The notes beneath the pieces are model-generated. The model did no database searches, was not told the origin of the DNA, and worked only from the letters and a program-made list of their open reading frames with translations. A DNA stretch of 16,257 bases from an uncultured Eubacteriales bacterium. Its GTDB lineage: Bacteria > Bacillota_A > Clostridia > Saccharofermentanales > Saccharofermentanaceae. The stretch is from NCBI GenBank assembly GCA_900313405.1, contig OMQY01000023.1, positions 1 through 16,257 on the forward strand, given 5' to 3'. Both the position numbers and the translations under genes were made by a program. Positions 1 through 8,258 of the stretch are shown here, piece by piece (position 1 is the first letter of the stretch; each line of letters starts with the position of its first letter).

Positions 1-274
1 ATACGATGAGCGCGAGCGACGACCCGTAAGCGATCAGGCAGACGAGCCTGTTGTTGAACTTTTTGACCGGGAAGAAATTCAAAGCGATACAGACGCCGAG
101 ACCTAACAAAGTGTACTGGATCTGCTTACGGACATAGAAGAACGAGTCCTTGTTCTTGCCGTAGCCTGCAGGACCGGACACCGAATAAAGGATGATAAGT
201 CCGAAGACTATCAGGACGAACATCATTATGATGAGCGGACCATTACTCCTTCTCGCCTTAGATATCGCGGTCAT
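1..274 (-). CDS. ftsW: FtsW/SpoVE/RodA-family (SEDS) glycosyltransferase, N-terminal fragment
   Basis: My translation from the ATG at 274-272 gives about 91 residues before the left edge cuts the gene. It starts MTAISKARRSNGPL, followed by a hydrophobic helix at about residues 13-35 that contains FGLIILYSVSG. A loop with DSFFYVRKQIQY and a second hydrophobic stretch (TLLGLGVCIALNFF) follow. The pattern FGL..LYS.S, then D.F.F..RQ, then LLGL is the N-terminal signature of the SEDS family, whose members polymerise lipid II with a partner class B PBP. The ATG overlaps the murF stop (ATGA), and AAGGAG lies 7 nt upstream, so the start is well supported and translation is probably coupled to murF. 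The dcw position and the PBP in the same operon favour FtsW (or the sporulation paralogue SpoVE) over RodA. The catalytic part is outside the window. Confidence 0.85.
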   Translation of the reverse strand, partial: MTAISKARRSNGPLIIMMFVLIVFGLIILYSVSGPAGYGKNKDSFFYVRKQIQYTLLGLGVCIALNFFPVKKFNNRLVCLIAYGSSLALIV

Positions 275-1731
275 CGATTATCTCCTTCGGCCGTAAATCC
301 GGCAGCCAGCTTCTCGAATCCGAAGGCATTCGATGCCTTGAACAGCAACACGTCGCCGTCCCTGATAAGTGAAGCAAGCTTGGACCTTACATCCTCCGTG
401 TCTTCGCAGAGGATGATCTCTCCGTCGGGGTTGCTCTCTTTATATCCTCTGACAAAATCATCCCTGTTGTCACCTGTTACGAGCGTGATATCGAATCCGT
501 ATCCGCCGCAGCTGCGACCGATCTGCTCATGGAGCATCGGAGCATAGTCTCCGAGTTCGAGCATGCCGCCGAGGACTGCGATCGTCCTTCTGCCCCTTCC
601 GATCAGGGCGAGGTTGGCGTATGCCGCTTCCATGGACTCCGGGCCTGCATTATATGCATCATTGATCACGACGATCCTTCCGTTATCCGTCACTTCACCT
701 CTGCCCTTCATCTCACCGAATCCGGCGAGCGCTCCGGCAGCCTTATCAACATCAGCATCGAGGATATATGCACACAGGAAAGCGAAGGCAGCATTACGCA
801 CATTGTGGACGCCGTTGAGCCTGAGCCTTATTCCGGACTTATGAAGCTCGCCCTTATCGCTCTCGCTTGATGCCTTCATATCGAAGACCATCCCGCCGTC
901 CTCATACTTCACGTTCTCCGCCGTCGCTGATATCGTGCAGTTGGTGACCCTGTCCGAATCCTTACGGGGAAGCGCATGAACACATGCCAGGAGCTTACCG
1001 GCAGGTATCATCCTTCCGGCAAATTCGCTCAGGAAATCATCATCGCCGTTGACCGCAAGGATGCCCTTGGATGTCAAACCTTCGGCGATCTCCATCTTGG
1101 CGAGCCTGATCTCTTCCCTCGAGCCGAGCCTCTCGATATGAGAATAGCCGACATTGGTGATCACGGCGATATCCGGGCACGCGATATTTGTCAGATAGGA
1201 TATCTCTCCCCTGCCTCTCATGCCCATCTCGAGGACCAGGACCTGTGTATCAAAAGGAGCTTCGAGTATGGTCATCGGAAGACCTATCTCGTTATTCTGA
1301 TTGCTCTTAGTCGAATGAACGCGCATGGACGCTCCGAGAGCAGTCGCGATCATCTGTCTTGTCGTCGTCTTGCCGACCGATCCGGTGACGCAGATGACCT
1401 TGGCGTCGAGCTTGGATCTGTAGGCATGAGCAAGATCGCCGAGTGCCTTGACACTGTCATCGACAACAATGCCGACAGCGCCTTCCGGGATCTTGGACGG
1501 ATCCTCGACCAGGACACATACCGCGCCCTTGGCAAGTGCGTCAGCACAATAATCATGACCGTCAAAACGCTCACCCTTTATCGCAACATAGACGTCACCG
1601 TCCCTGATCGTCCTCGTATCCTTGGACACACCGCCGATATGCATATAAGGGTCGGTATCGGGAAGCGTGGTCGATATCCTGCCGCCCGTCGCCCTTACAG
1701 CCTCTTCCAGCGTGAACATATATGTCATCAT
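271..1731 (-). CDS. murF: UDP-N-acetylmuramoyl-tripeptide--D-alanyl-D-alanine ligase
   Basis: This is the cytoplasmic Mur ligase that adds D-Ala-D-Ala to UDP-MurNAc-tripeptide, the last cytoplasmic peptide step. At 486 residues it has normal length. The N-terminal substrate-binding domain includes SKDTRTIRDGDVYVAIKG (about 36-53). The ATP-binding loop is GSVGKTT (117-123), followed by the MurF hallmark TKSNQNNEIGLP (141-152), the central NVGYSHIERLGS (193-204) and HNVRNAAFA (309-317), and the C-terminal DAYNAGPESM (358-367). Most family members have an Asn where this last motif has Gly (YNANP). The first ATG overlaps the murE stop (ATGA), with a GGGAGGG-type Shine-Dalgarno about 6 nt upstream. 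ATG codons 2 and 5 are alternatives. ftsW follows with another 4-nt overlap, so murE, murF and ftsW are probably translated in a coupled way. Confidence 0.96.
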   Translation of the reverse strand: MMTYMFTLEEAVRATGGRISTTLPDTDPYMHIGGVSKDTRTIRDGDVYVAIKGERFDGHDYCADALAKGAVCVLVEDPSKIPEGAVGIVVDDSVKALGDLAHAYRSKLDAKVICVTGSVGKTTTRQMIATALGASMRVHSTKSNQNNEIGLPMTILEAPFDTQVLVLEMGMRGRGEISYLTNIACPDIAVITNVGYSHIERLGSREEIRLAKMEIAEGLTSKGILAVNGDDDFLSEFAGRMIPAGKLLACVHALPRKDSDRVTNCTISATAENVKYEDGGMVFDMKASSESDKGELHKSGIRLRLNGVHNVRNAAFAFLCAYILDADVDKAAGALAGFGEMKGRGEVTDNGRIVVINDAYNAGPESMEAAYANLALIGRGRRTIAVLGGMLELGDYAPMLHEQIGRSCGGYGFDITLVTGDNRDDFVRGYKESNPDGEIILCEDTEDVRSKLASLIRDGDVLLFKASNAFGFEKLAAGFTAEGDNR

Positions 1732-3245
1732 GCATTGCCCTCCCTTTTACGGAGGACTTCCGAAGCCGCCTCGACATCGTCGAAATGTATCGTCCTGTCG
1801 GCAAAGATCTGATAATCCTCATGACCCTTGCCCGCTATCAGGACCGTATCTCCGGGGCGTGCCATATCGACAGCCTTCGCTATCGCCTCGTACCTGTCCG
1901 GCTCGATCTCATACTCACCGTCAGTCCTCTTCATTCCCGTCTCGATATTGGCGATGATCGCCATCGGATCCTCCTTACGCGGATTATCCGAAGTTATGAT
2001 GGTGTGATCGGCGAGCTTACCCGATACCTCACCCATCTCGAACCTTCTCGTTGCCGAACGGTTACCGCCGCATCCGAATACGCAGATAAGTCTTCCGGTC
2101 GTGTAGTCACGGAGAGTCTCGAGTACGTTCTCAAGGCTCGCGGCATTATGCGCATAGTCGACAAGCACAGATATGTCAAGGGTGTTGGGAACGGGCTGCA
2201 CTCTTCCGGGAACGAACACGCTCGCGAGCGCCTCTTTTACGACATTCTCATCTATCTTAAGGATACCTGACACAACGATGGCACAGAGTGCATTATAGAC
2301 ATTGAAGAGTCCGGGCAGTGCCACAAAGAATTCGCCCTGATACCAGGGGCTCTCTACATTAAACGCAGTCCCCGTAACGGAACCTCTTCTCTCATTCCTG
2401 ATATCAAGAGCACGACAGTCCGAGCCGGCATCCAGTCCGTATGTATATACAGGACATCTCGCGGATGCATATTCGATGACCCTGTCCGCTACATCGCAGT
2501 CACGGTTGACGACGGCGATCCTGCTGTTATCGAACAGCCTCAGCTTGCATCTGATATAGTCCTCCATATCAGGATGCTCATCGCCGCCGATATGGTCCTC
2601 ATAGAGATTGGTAAAACAACCGACATCGAATCTCAATCCGTAGACTCTGTCGAGCTTTAAGCCCTGCGACGACACCTCCATAACGCAGCTGTCAAAATTC
2701 CTGCGTGCGAGTTCATCCAGGATCTCATAGATCTCATGAGATTCCGGGGTCGTGTGTGAAGTCGACCTCTTCTCATCTCCGATCATGTTGCAGACCGTGC
2801 CGATCAGTCCGTTCGATCTTCCGGCCTTCTTAAGGATGTCGTGGATCATGAACGTGATCGTCGTCTTGCCCTTTGTTCCGGTAACGCCGACCAGATCCAG
2901 TCTGTCCTCGGGGTGCATGTAGAAAGCAGCGCACAATTCGGCTCCCGCTTTTCTGGTATCTTTCATCGCTATCACAGTCAGTCCGTATTGTTCCGCGAGC
3001 TCCTTGAGCTCATCGTCGCCGTGTCCCTGTCTGTCAATATCGGCCACGATACAGGCTGCACCGCTCGCGGCCGCCTTCCCGATATAATCATGTCCGTCGG
3101 AAGTAAAGCCTTTTATCGCAACGAAAAGGCTCCCTTCCTTTACTTTGCGCGAATCGAACTCAACGGATGTGATCCTTACATCCTGACTGCCTGCAATAAC
3201 CTTGCAGCTCATCCTCTGAAGCAACGTCGCTAACAATATCGACAT
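1728..3245 (-). CDS. murE: UDP-MurNAc-tripeptide synthetase, meso-diaminopimelate type
   Basis: This cytoplasmic Mur ligase adds the third stem-peptide residue to UDP-MurNAc-L-Ala-D-Glu. At 505 residues it is typical in length. The ATP loop GTKGKTT is at 123-129. The UDP-substrate segment TTPESHEIYEIL is at 165-176 and EVSSQGL at 190-196. K234 in YIRCKLRLF is the likely carbamylated lysine. VDYAHNAASL (362-371) and GCGGNRSATRR (391-401) are family motifs. DNPR at 420-423 is the signature of meso-diaminopimelate-adding MurE (lysine-adding enzymes differ here), so the wall should be DAP type. The C-terminal AGKGHEDYQIF (471-481) is also standard. The start is less certain: GAGGAGG lies 14 nt upstream of the ATG, an unusually long spacing, and I see no better in-frame start. 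An 84-bp gap separates it from ktrA. Confidence 0.96.
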   Translation of the reverse strand: MSILLATLLQRMSCKVIAGSQDVRITSVEFDSRKVKEGSLFVAIKGFTSDGHDYIGKAAASGAACIVADIDRQGHGDDELKELAEQYGLTVIAMKDTRKAGAELCAAFYMHPEDRLDLVGVTGTKGKTTITFMIHDILKKAGRSNGLIGTVCNMIGDEKRSTSHTTPESHEIYEILDELARRNFDSCVMEVSSQGLKLDRVYGLRFDVGCFTNLYEDHIGGDEHPDMEDYIRCKLRLFDNSRIAVVNRDCDVADRVIEYASARCPVYTYGLDAGSDCRALDIRNERRGSVTGTAFNVESPWYQGEFFVALPGLFNVYNALCAIVVSGILKIDENVVKEALASVFVPGRVQPVPNTLDISVLVDYAHNAASLENVLETLRDYTTGRLICVFGCGGNRSATRRFEMGEVSGKLADHTIITSDNPRKEDPMAIIANIETGMKRTDGEYEIEPDRYEAIAKAVDMARPGDTVLIAGKGHEDYQIFADRTIHFDDVEAASEVLRKREGNA

Positions 3246-3329
3246 CTTCGCTTTTCGATCCTCCTCGTATCACTCCACTTTTACAGTAGATTCTAACATA
3301 ACCTATTAAAAGGAAAAAAACAAATGCGG
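3246..3329 (-). promoter_or_regulatory. Intergenic spacer ktrA-murE with possible weak internal promoter
   Basis: This 84-bp spacer is one of the two longest gaps inside the dcw operon. Read on the minus strand it starts with a T-rich run just after the ktrA stop, including seven consecutive T. It continues with TTGTTT, a 17-nt gap and TATGTT, which match the -35/-10 consensus only weakly. A quasi-palindrome around the ktrA stop (GCG...TGAGCTGA...CGC) precedes the T run. That could be a weak attenuator, but the stem is imperfect. The GAGGAGG Shine-Dalgarno for murE lies at the downstream end. A second entry point for murE-murF-ftsW transcription is possible but not shown. Confidence 0.25.
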
Positions 3330-3971
3330 TCAGCTCAGACGCTTTACGTCTTTCTTGTTTACGAGTACGAGGATAGGCGTGTCCTTCGAGAGCGGGCGGT
3401 CAGGATCGAATACCGGAGTCGTCTCGCCCTGCTCTTTGACTGCTATGACATTGGCACCGTACTTACGGCGGAGATCAAGTTCCTTGAGGGACCTGCCGAC
3501 CCATGAATCCTTGGGGAGCATCTCGATGATGCAGAGAGAATCCGATACGTCGAAGAATTCAAGGAATGTGCTCGACAGGATCGTGTGAGCAGTCCTCTTA
3601 CCGGTCTCATCCTCGGGGAAGATGATGCTGTCGGCGCCGACCTTACGGAAGATATCGGCAGTTGCTTTGTTGGCAGCCTTCGCGATGACCTTCGGAACAC
3701 CCAGCTCCTTGGCGGTCATGATGCTCATGATGCTCGCTTCAAGGCTCTCGGCCATGGCGACCACGACCACATCCATATTGGATATTCCAAGACTCTTTAT
3801 GTCCTCCATATCGCGGAGGTCGGCGATCATCGCATAAGTGACCTTATCGGACAGCTCTTCGACAAGCTCAGGATCCGAGTCAACGGCCATTACTTCGGCG
3901 CCGCCTTCCATAAGCGCTTCGGCAACGCTCCTTCCGAATCTTCCGAGTCCTAATACTGCTACGGTCTTCAT
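3330..3971 (-). CDS. ktrA: KtrA/TrkA-type RCK regulatory subunit of a potassium transporter
   Basis: This is the cytosolic gating subunit that assembles as an octameric ring on a KtrB dimer and senses nucleotide. At 213 residues it has one RCK_N and one RCK_C domain, which is the KtrA arrangement rather than the duplicated TrkA of Proteobacteria. The N-terminal Rossmann motif is GLGRFG (8-13). An acidic residue at the end of strand 2 (D31 in VDSD) suits binding of ATP/ADP or NAD(H) ribose. A second conserved segment is KVIAKAANKATADIFRKVGAD (94-114). RCK_C spans about 135-213. In several Firmicutes the KtrA RCK_C domain binds c-di-AMP, which closes the channel; whether this one does cannot be read from the sequence. 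AAGGGAG lies 7 nt before the ATG. It follows ktrB after 27 nt, so the two form a unit. Confidence 0.93.
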   Translation of the reverse strand: MKTVAVLGLGRFGRSVAEALMEGGAEVMAVDSDPELVEELSDKVTYAMIADLRDMEDIKSLGISNMDVVVVAMAESLEASIMSIMTAKELGVPKVIAKAANKATADIFRKVGADSIIFPEDETGKRTAHTILSSTFLEFFDVSDSLCIIEMLPKDSWVGRSLKELDLRRKYGANVIAVKEQGETTPVFDPDRPLSKDTPILVLVNKKDVKRLS

Positions 3972-3998
3972 TGTAGATCTCCCTTCGGTTCTGTAATG

Positions 3999-5378
3999 TC
4001 ACCCTACCGTGAATTCACCCTCGGCAAAGCTTACGTTGTTCTTATATGATCTCTTGGTCGTGAAGAACAGTGCCATCGAGATGGGGCCTATCCTTCCTAT
4101 GTACATTGCAACTATCACTATCAGACGGCCCCATGTGCCGAGTGTCGGCGTAAGGCCTCTAGACAGGCCCACGGTAGCCGTGGCGCTGAACATCTCATAT
4201 GCGGCAGCGAGCACCGGCACATCCTCGACGCTCACGAGCAGGAGCAGACAGGTCAGTGTGACGGTAAGGCTCACGGTAACGACGGCCGTCGCCTTGTTGA
4301 TAAGGTCAGTCGTGACCTTACGGTTAAGTACGACGGATTCGTCGCGGTTACGCACGAACGATACTACGTTCAAGATGATTATGAACATGGTGACTGTCTT
4401 GACGCCGCCCGCCGTTCCGACAGGAGATCCGCCGATGAACATGAACAGGAGTCCTATCAACGCGGTCTGCGAAGTGAGGTCCTGCTGAGGCACGGTCGCG
4501 AATCCGGCCGTCCTGAATGTGATCGACTGGAACAGGCTTGTCATCAGCTTATTGGGCAGTGACATATCCCCGATCGTGGCCGGATTATCATATTCGAAAA
4601 GGAACACCAGAGCCCATCCCGCAACGATAAGTAACAATGTTAAACGCACTACGAGCCTGGTGTGCACGCTCAGTTTGCCGAGGAAGACACGGAAGCCCAG
4701 ACCGTGCTGTCTGCAGTAGGATGCCTTGACGATCACGTCGAACCAGACGATGAAGCCGATACCTCCCAGAACGATCAATGCCATGGTTATGAAGTTGACT
4801 GCGGGGTTGTCCTGATAGCCGACCAGACTGTCCGGTCCGATGATATCAAGACCCGCGTTACAGAATGCGGATATTGACGTGAAGATCGAGATCCACACTC
4901 CCTTAACGAATCCGTAATCGCGAACGAAGACAAAAGAATACAGGAACGCCCCGGCACCCTCGATAATGAACGTGCCCTTGACGACCTTTATCAGGAACAG
5001 TACGAGTCCCTGTATGGAATCGAGATTATAGTAATCCTGGATCAGGAGCCTGTCCTTTAAGCTGAACTTCTTGTTGAGCATGATCATGATCATCGAGTAG
5101 ACAGTGATGACTCCGAATCCTCCGGTCTGGATCAGGAAGAGGATTATTATCTTACCCAGGAGCGTCCAGTGAGAGAAAGTATCTACTACGACAAGTCCCG
5201 TAACGCTTACGGACGTGGTCGCGGTAAAGAGTGCCGTAAGAAATGAAGTGTGTTCTCCGTCGACTGTCGCCGCCGGGATCATAAGGAGCAGAGCACCGAA
5301 GATTATGAGCACCGCGAAGCCGAGCATTATTATGCGCGTCGTGGTAAGTATCGATCTCTTCTCAAGTTTCTCTCCCAT
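3999..5378 (-). CDS. ktrB: KtrB/TrkH-family potassium uptake channel subunit
   Basis: This integral membrane protein conducts K+, usually Na+-dependent in KtrB proteins, and is gated by KtrA. At 459 residues it is the usual length. The fourfold M1-P-M2 architecture is visible through its four selectivity-filter segments: TTSVSVTGL (54-62), CNAGLD (173-178), FRTAGF (288-293) and ATVGLS (401-406). The filter glycines are G61, G176, G292 and G404. The intramembrane gating loop FIGGSPVGTAGGVKT is at 314-328, and YIGRIGP near the end is also typical. The Shine-Dalgarno is poor: AAGGGG is 15 nt from the ATG, and an earlier ATG runs straight into a stop. It is preceded by an 87-bp gap with two palindromes and followed by ktrA. 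Its place between the PBP gene and murE is unusual. Confidence 0.94.
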   Translation of the reverse strand: MGEKLEKRSILTTTRIIMLGFAVLIIFGALLLMIPAATVDGEHTSFLTALFTATTSVSVTGLVVVDTFSHWTLLGKIIILFLIQTGGFGVITVYSMIMIMLNKKFSLKDRLLIQDYYNLDSIQGLVLFLIKVVKGTFIIEGAGAFLYSFVFVRDYGFVKGVWISIFTSISAFCNAGLDIIGPDSLVGYQDNPAVNFITMALIVLGGIGFIVWFDVIVKASYCRQHGLGFRVFLGKLSVHTRLVVRLTLLLIVAGWALVFLFEYDNPATIGDMSLPNKLMTSLFQSITFRTAGFATVPQQDLTSQTALIGLLFMFIGGSPVGTAGGVKTVTMFIIILNVVSFVRNRDESVVLNRKVTTDLINKATAVVTVSLTVTLTCLLLLVSVEDVPVLAAAYEMFSATATVGLSRGLTPTLGTWGRLIVIVAMYIGRIGPISMALFFTTKRSYKNNVSFAEGEFTVG

Positions 5379-5408
5379 TTATATGTTCATCTGCCCCTTG
5401 TTTTTGTG

Positions 5409-5420
5409 TCCGTATACGGA
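5409..5420. promoter_or_regulatory. 12-bp perfect palindrome upstream of ktrB
   Basis: TCCGTATACGGA is its own reverse complement and lies 31-42 bp before the ktrB start, just upstream of its weak Shine-Dalgarno. It could be a small operator or a short RNA hairpin. I see no convincing -35/-10 pair beside it. Confidence 0.3.
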
Positions 5421-5438
5421 TCATATGAACGGAATCGT

Positions 5439-5453
5439 GCGGGGCCTCCCCGC
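5439..5453 (-). other. GC-rich hairpin after the PBP gene (no U tract)
   Basis: GCGGGG and CCCCGC flank a 3-nt loop, starting 12 nt after the PBP stop on the minus strand. The stem is perfect and strong, but the sequence after it is ACGATTCCG, not a T run. It therefore fits an RNA-processing, pausing or 3'-stabilising element better than an intrinsic terminator. It could set the ratio of PBP to KtrB mRNA. Confidence 0.4.
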
Positions 5454-5465
5454 CGTCACCGTCTC

Positions 5466-8246
5466 TTACGGATCATCACCGTCGCCTGACACTTGCTCCT
5501 CCGTCGGCTCGGTCGGTACAACTCCGTCCTCGCCTGCCAGAGGATCCGCTGCCTGCGGTGTCGGCGTCGGCGTCAGCTGCTGTGCCGACAATGTCACGGT
5601 AACTATAGTACCTGCATAGACCTCGCGCAAGTATTCGATATCCTGATCCGTGCAGACACCCGTGACGTCTCCGTCTATCTTACAGTTAAGATTACAGTCT
5701 CTCAAGGCTTCGATACATTCCATCGCGGTCTTGCCCTTGAGATTAGGTACCGTAGTCGTCAGCATCTGACCTTCTGTCGTACCTTCAGGATAAAGGACAA
5801 CTATACCCGTGCTGTACAGGGTCGCATCAGTTCCGGGATATGTAAAGCTCACGATCGAATCTGCCGCCATATCGACGGAACCGTATATCGTGGAGATACC
5901 GTTACGTCCGATCGTCGAACTTGCCTGAGCAGCGGACATGCCGGCAACAGGCTGTACCCAGTATCTGATCGTCATCTTGTCGTACTCGTCCTCAGTGAAG
6001 ACTCTCGGGATATCCATATAAGAGAGCGTTGCTTCAACGATACGTGCTGCAGTTGCTGCAGGTGCGGAAGATCCGACCGAGCGGTCCTCGGGACGGTTAA
6101 CTACAACGAGGACTGCGATCTTCGGATCATTCGAAGGAGCATAGCAGGAGAAAGACAGGACGTGCATTCCGGCTTCCTCACCTATCTCTATCGTGGACGT
6201 TGATGTCTTACCGGCAACGGAGTAACCCGGGACCTGACCCGCTGTACCGGTACCGTCTGATACAACGGCCGCCATCATGGCGCGTACTCTCGCACACGTC
6301 TCTTCGGAGAAGATCGTCCTTATTACCTCGGGCTCGATCTCATCGACGATATTACCTTCGGAATCGGTTATGTATTTAACTACATGAGGCACCATGAGAT
6401 TGCCGCCGTTGATGAGCGCACAATAGGAATTAAGCAGCTGGATAGCCGTAACCGTCGATGACTCACCAAAAGACAGTGATGCCATATCGATCCTGCTCGG
6501 ATTTTCGTGGAAGATACCTATACCTTCAGCAGGCAGATCTATTCCGGTCGTCTCATAGAAGCCGAATGTGTGAACGTATTCATAATACTTGGTAAGTCCG
6601 ATACGGTAAGCGAGCTGAACGAATATCGGGTTACATGAGTTCTCGAAAGCAGTGAGCAGAGACTCCGTACCGTGGTTATAGCCGTAAGACTTCTGCATCC
6701 AGCAGGAGATCGTATCTACGTCCGACACTTCGATCGGCGCGTCCGAGAACTCCTCATTCTCATTAGTCAGGTTCTCCTCGAGCGCGATCGCCGTCGTCAG
6801 AGCCTTAAACGTGGAACCCGGCTCATATGTATCGGATATGCAGCGGTTACGCCATGCATTACTCATCAGATACTCGATCCTCTCGGCTTCTGTCATGGCA
6901 TTCCATTCTGCTTCAGTCCTGCCGTAAGGGATACCGTACGGATCATTAAGATCGAAGTCCGGCATCGATACCATGGCCAGGATCGCTCCTGTATAAGGAT
7001 CCATTACTATGGCACAGACACCGCCCCGGGGATTATAAGTGTTATAGGCATTGCGGCAGGCATCCTCCGCTATCCTCTGGATATTAACGTCGATATTGAG
7101 AACGAGATTCCTGCCGTCGACTTCGTCTTCCATCGTAGCTTCCGAGTAAGGAAGTACACCGTCATTACTCGAGTCTACTTCCGAATATCTGTAGCCGTCA
7201 GTACCTGACAGGACGCTGTTATATGAAGCCTCGAGTCCGTAAACACCCTTGAGCGCCTCACCGTCATTAGAGGCATAGCCGATGACCTGCGCCGCCAGCG
7301 TTCCGTAATTGTAGTATCTCTGAGGCACGGCAACGTAGCCTATGCCCTGGATATCATTATCGTTAACGAAAGCCTCGAGCTGTTCTTTTACCTCTACCTC
7401 AACATTCTTCATGATGTCGCAGCCCTGAACCTGATTACGCTCATCCGTGTAATCATCAGGATCGGTCGGGATGATGCTGTCCATCTTCTCATAGCTGACA
7501 CCTAATATCTCGACGAAGCCGTTGATGATCTCTTCCCTCGAGATACCCGTTGTCCTTGCGACAGTATTGGGTGAACAAACAACAGTAAAGTTATATGTAT
7601 TGGATGCGAGCGGGTTACCGTTGGCATCATAGATCACTCCGCGCTCGGCAGAATATGAGAGCATCTTCCACTGGTTGTCGGAAGCGGCTCTGGCATATTC
7701 GTTATATCCGACGACGGTCGTATTATAAAGGCTGCCGATAAGGCTCAAGCCCCATATCGCCATAAGTCCGAAAGTAAACAGCAAAACAGGCAGCGTGTAC
7801 TTCCCCTTGTTCCTCTCGCCCGGGGTCTCACGCCTGCCTTCGTGATCAGACCCGTCTGCCTCTTCGCCTCCGTCAGCGTCATCATTATGCGCACGGCGGG
7901 CCTGTTCGCGCTTTGCCTCATCGCGCTTCTTTCTCTCTTCGAGCTCCTCTCCCGCATCCGCTCCGAGATCAAAATCTATATTCTCTTCGCGGGTGTCAGC
8001 GAGCTTCTTGGGGAGCATCTTATCGCGGCGCTGTCCCTCGTACCTTAAGCCGGGCTCGCCGTGATGTGTTGTATTATGTTTATAAGTATCGGGCTTACCG
8101 GCAGATCTGTTCTGCGGTCTGTTACCCGGCTTTTTGTGCGTCTGTCCCTGAGAACGCGTCTTATTGTTGCTCGCAGAAGCGGCGGTGACCTTTTTCCGTC
8201 CCGCCTCAGGCCTCTTACCGCGATCGTTGTTGTGTCTGTTCTCCAT
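5466..8246 (-). CDS. Class B penicillin-binding protein (FtsI/SpoVD family) with two PASTA domains
   Basis: This is a membrane-anchored DD-transpeptidase that cross-links septal peptidoglycan with FtsW; it is FtsI/PBP2B or SpoVD. Domains in order: a cytoplasmic N-terminus of about 150 residues, basic and Asn/Gln-rich to about residue 80 and then highly charged; one membrane helix (about 152-172); the PBP dimerisation domain (about 195-370, with SAERGVIYDANGNPLA at 199-214); and the transpeptidase domain. In the last, STFK has the catalytic S478 and K481, and SCN is at 537-539. The third motif is KTS (680-682), not the usual KTG. Two PASTA domains follow (about 762-821 and 829-888), then a Pro/Thr/acidic tail. 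At 926 residues it is far longer than most FtsI/SpoVD proteins, mainly through the two tails. The Shine-Dalgarno (AAGGCGG) is moderate. It starts 12 nt after the ftsL-like gene. Neither FtsI nor SpoVD can be excluded. Confidence 0.95.
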   Translation of the reverse strand: MENRHNNDRGKRPEAGRKKVTAASASNNKTRSQGQTHKKPGNRPQNRSAGKPDTYKHNTTHHGEPGLRYEGQRRDKMLPKKLADTREENIDFDLGADAGEELEERKKRDEAKREQARRAHNDDADGGEEADGSDHEGRRETPGERNKGKYTLPVLLFTFGLMAIWGLSLIGSLYNTTVVGYNEYARAASDNQWKMLSYSAERGVIYDANGNPLASNTYNFTVVCSPNTVARTTGISREEIINGFVEILGVSYEKMDSIIPTDPDDYTDERNQVQGCDIMKNVEVEVKEQLEAFVNDNDIQGIGYVAVPQRYYNYGTLAAQVIGYASNDGEALKGVYGLEASYNSVLSGTDGYRYSEVDSSNDGVLPYSEATMEDEVDGRNLVLNIDVNIQRIAEDACRNAYNTYNPRGGVCAIVMDPYTGAILAMVSMPDFDLNDPYGIPYGRTEAEWNAMTEAERIEYLMSNAWRNRCISDTYEPGSTFKALTTAIALEENLTNENEEFSDAPIEVSDVDTISCWMQKSYGYNHGTESLLTAFENSCNPIFVQLAYRIGLTKYYEYVHTFGFYETTGIDLPAEGIGIFHENPSRIDMASLSFGESSTVTAIQLLNSYCALINGGNLMVPHVVKYITDSEGNIVDEIEPEVIRTIFSEETCARVRAMMAAVVSDGTGTAGQVPGYSVAGKTSTSTIEIGEEAGMHVLSFSCYAPSNDPKIAVLVVVNRPEDRSVGSSAPAATAARIVEATLSYMDIPRVFTEDEYDKMTIRYWVQPVAGMSAAQASSTIGRNGISTIYGSVDMAADSIVSFTYPGTDATLYSTGIVVLYPEGTTEGQMLTTTVPNLKGKTAMECIEALRDCNLNCKIDGDVTGVCTDQDIEYLREVYAGTIVTVTLSAQQLTPTPTPQAADPLAGEDGVVPTEPTEEQVSGDGDDP

Positions 8247-8258
8247 TGCCGCCTTCGA

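Noticed and set aside
1..274. The left-edge gene as mraY
   Set aside because: mraY is the usual neighbour of murF, but the fragment lacks MraY features and matches the FtsW/SEDS N-terminus (FGL..LYS.S, D.F.F..RQ, LLGL).
5439..5453. Intrinsic terminator after the PBP gene
   Set aside because: The stem is strong, but no run of T follows on the minus strand, so termination of the operon here is not supported.
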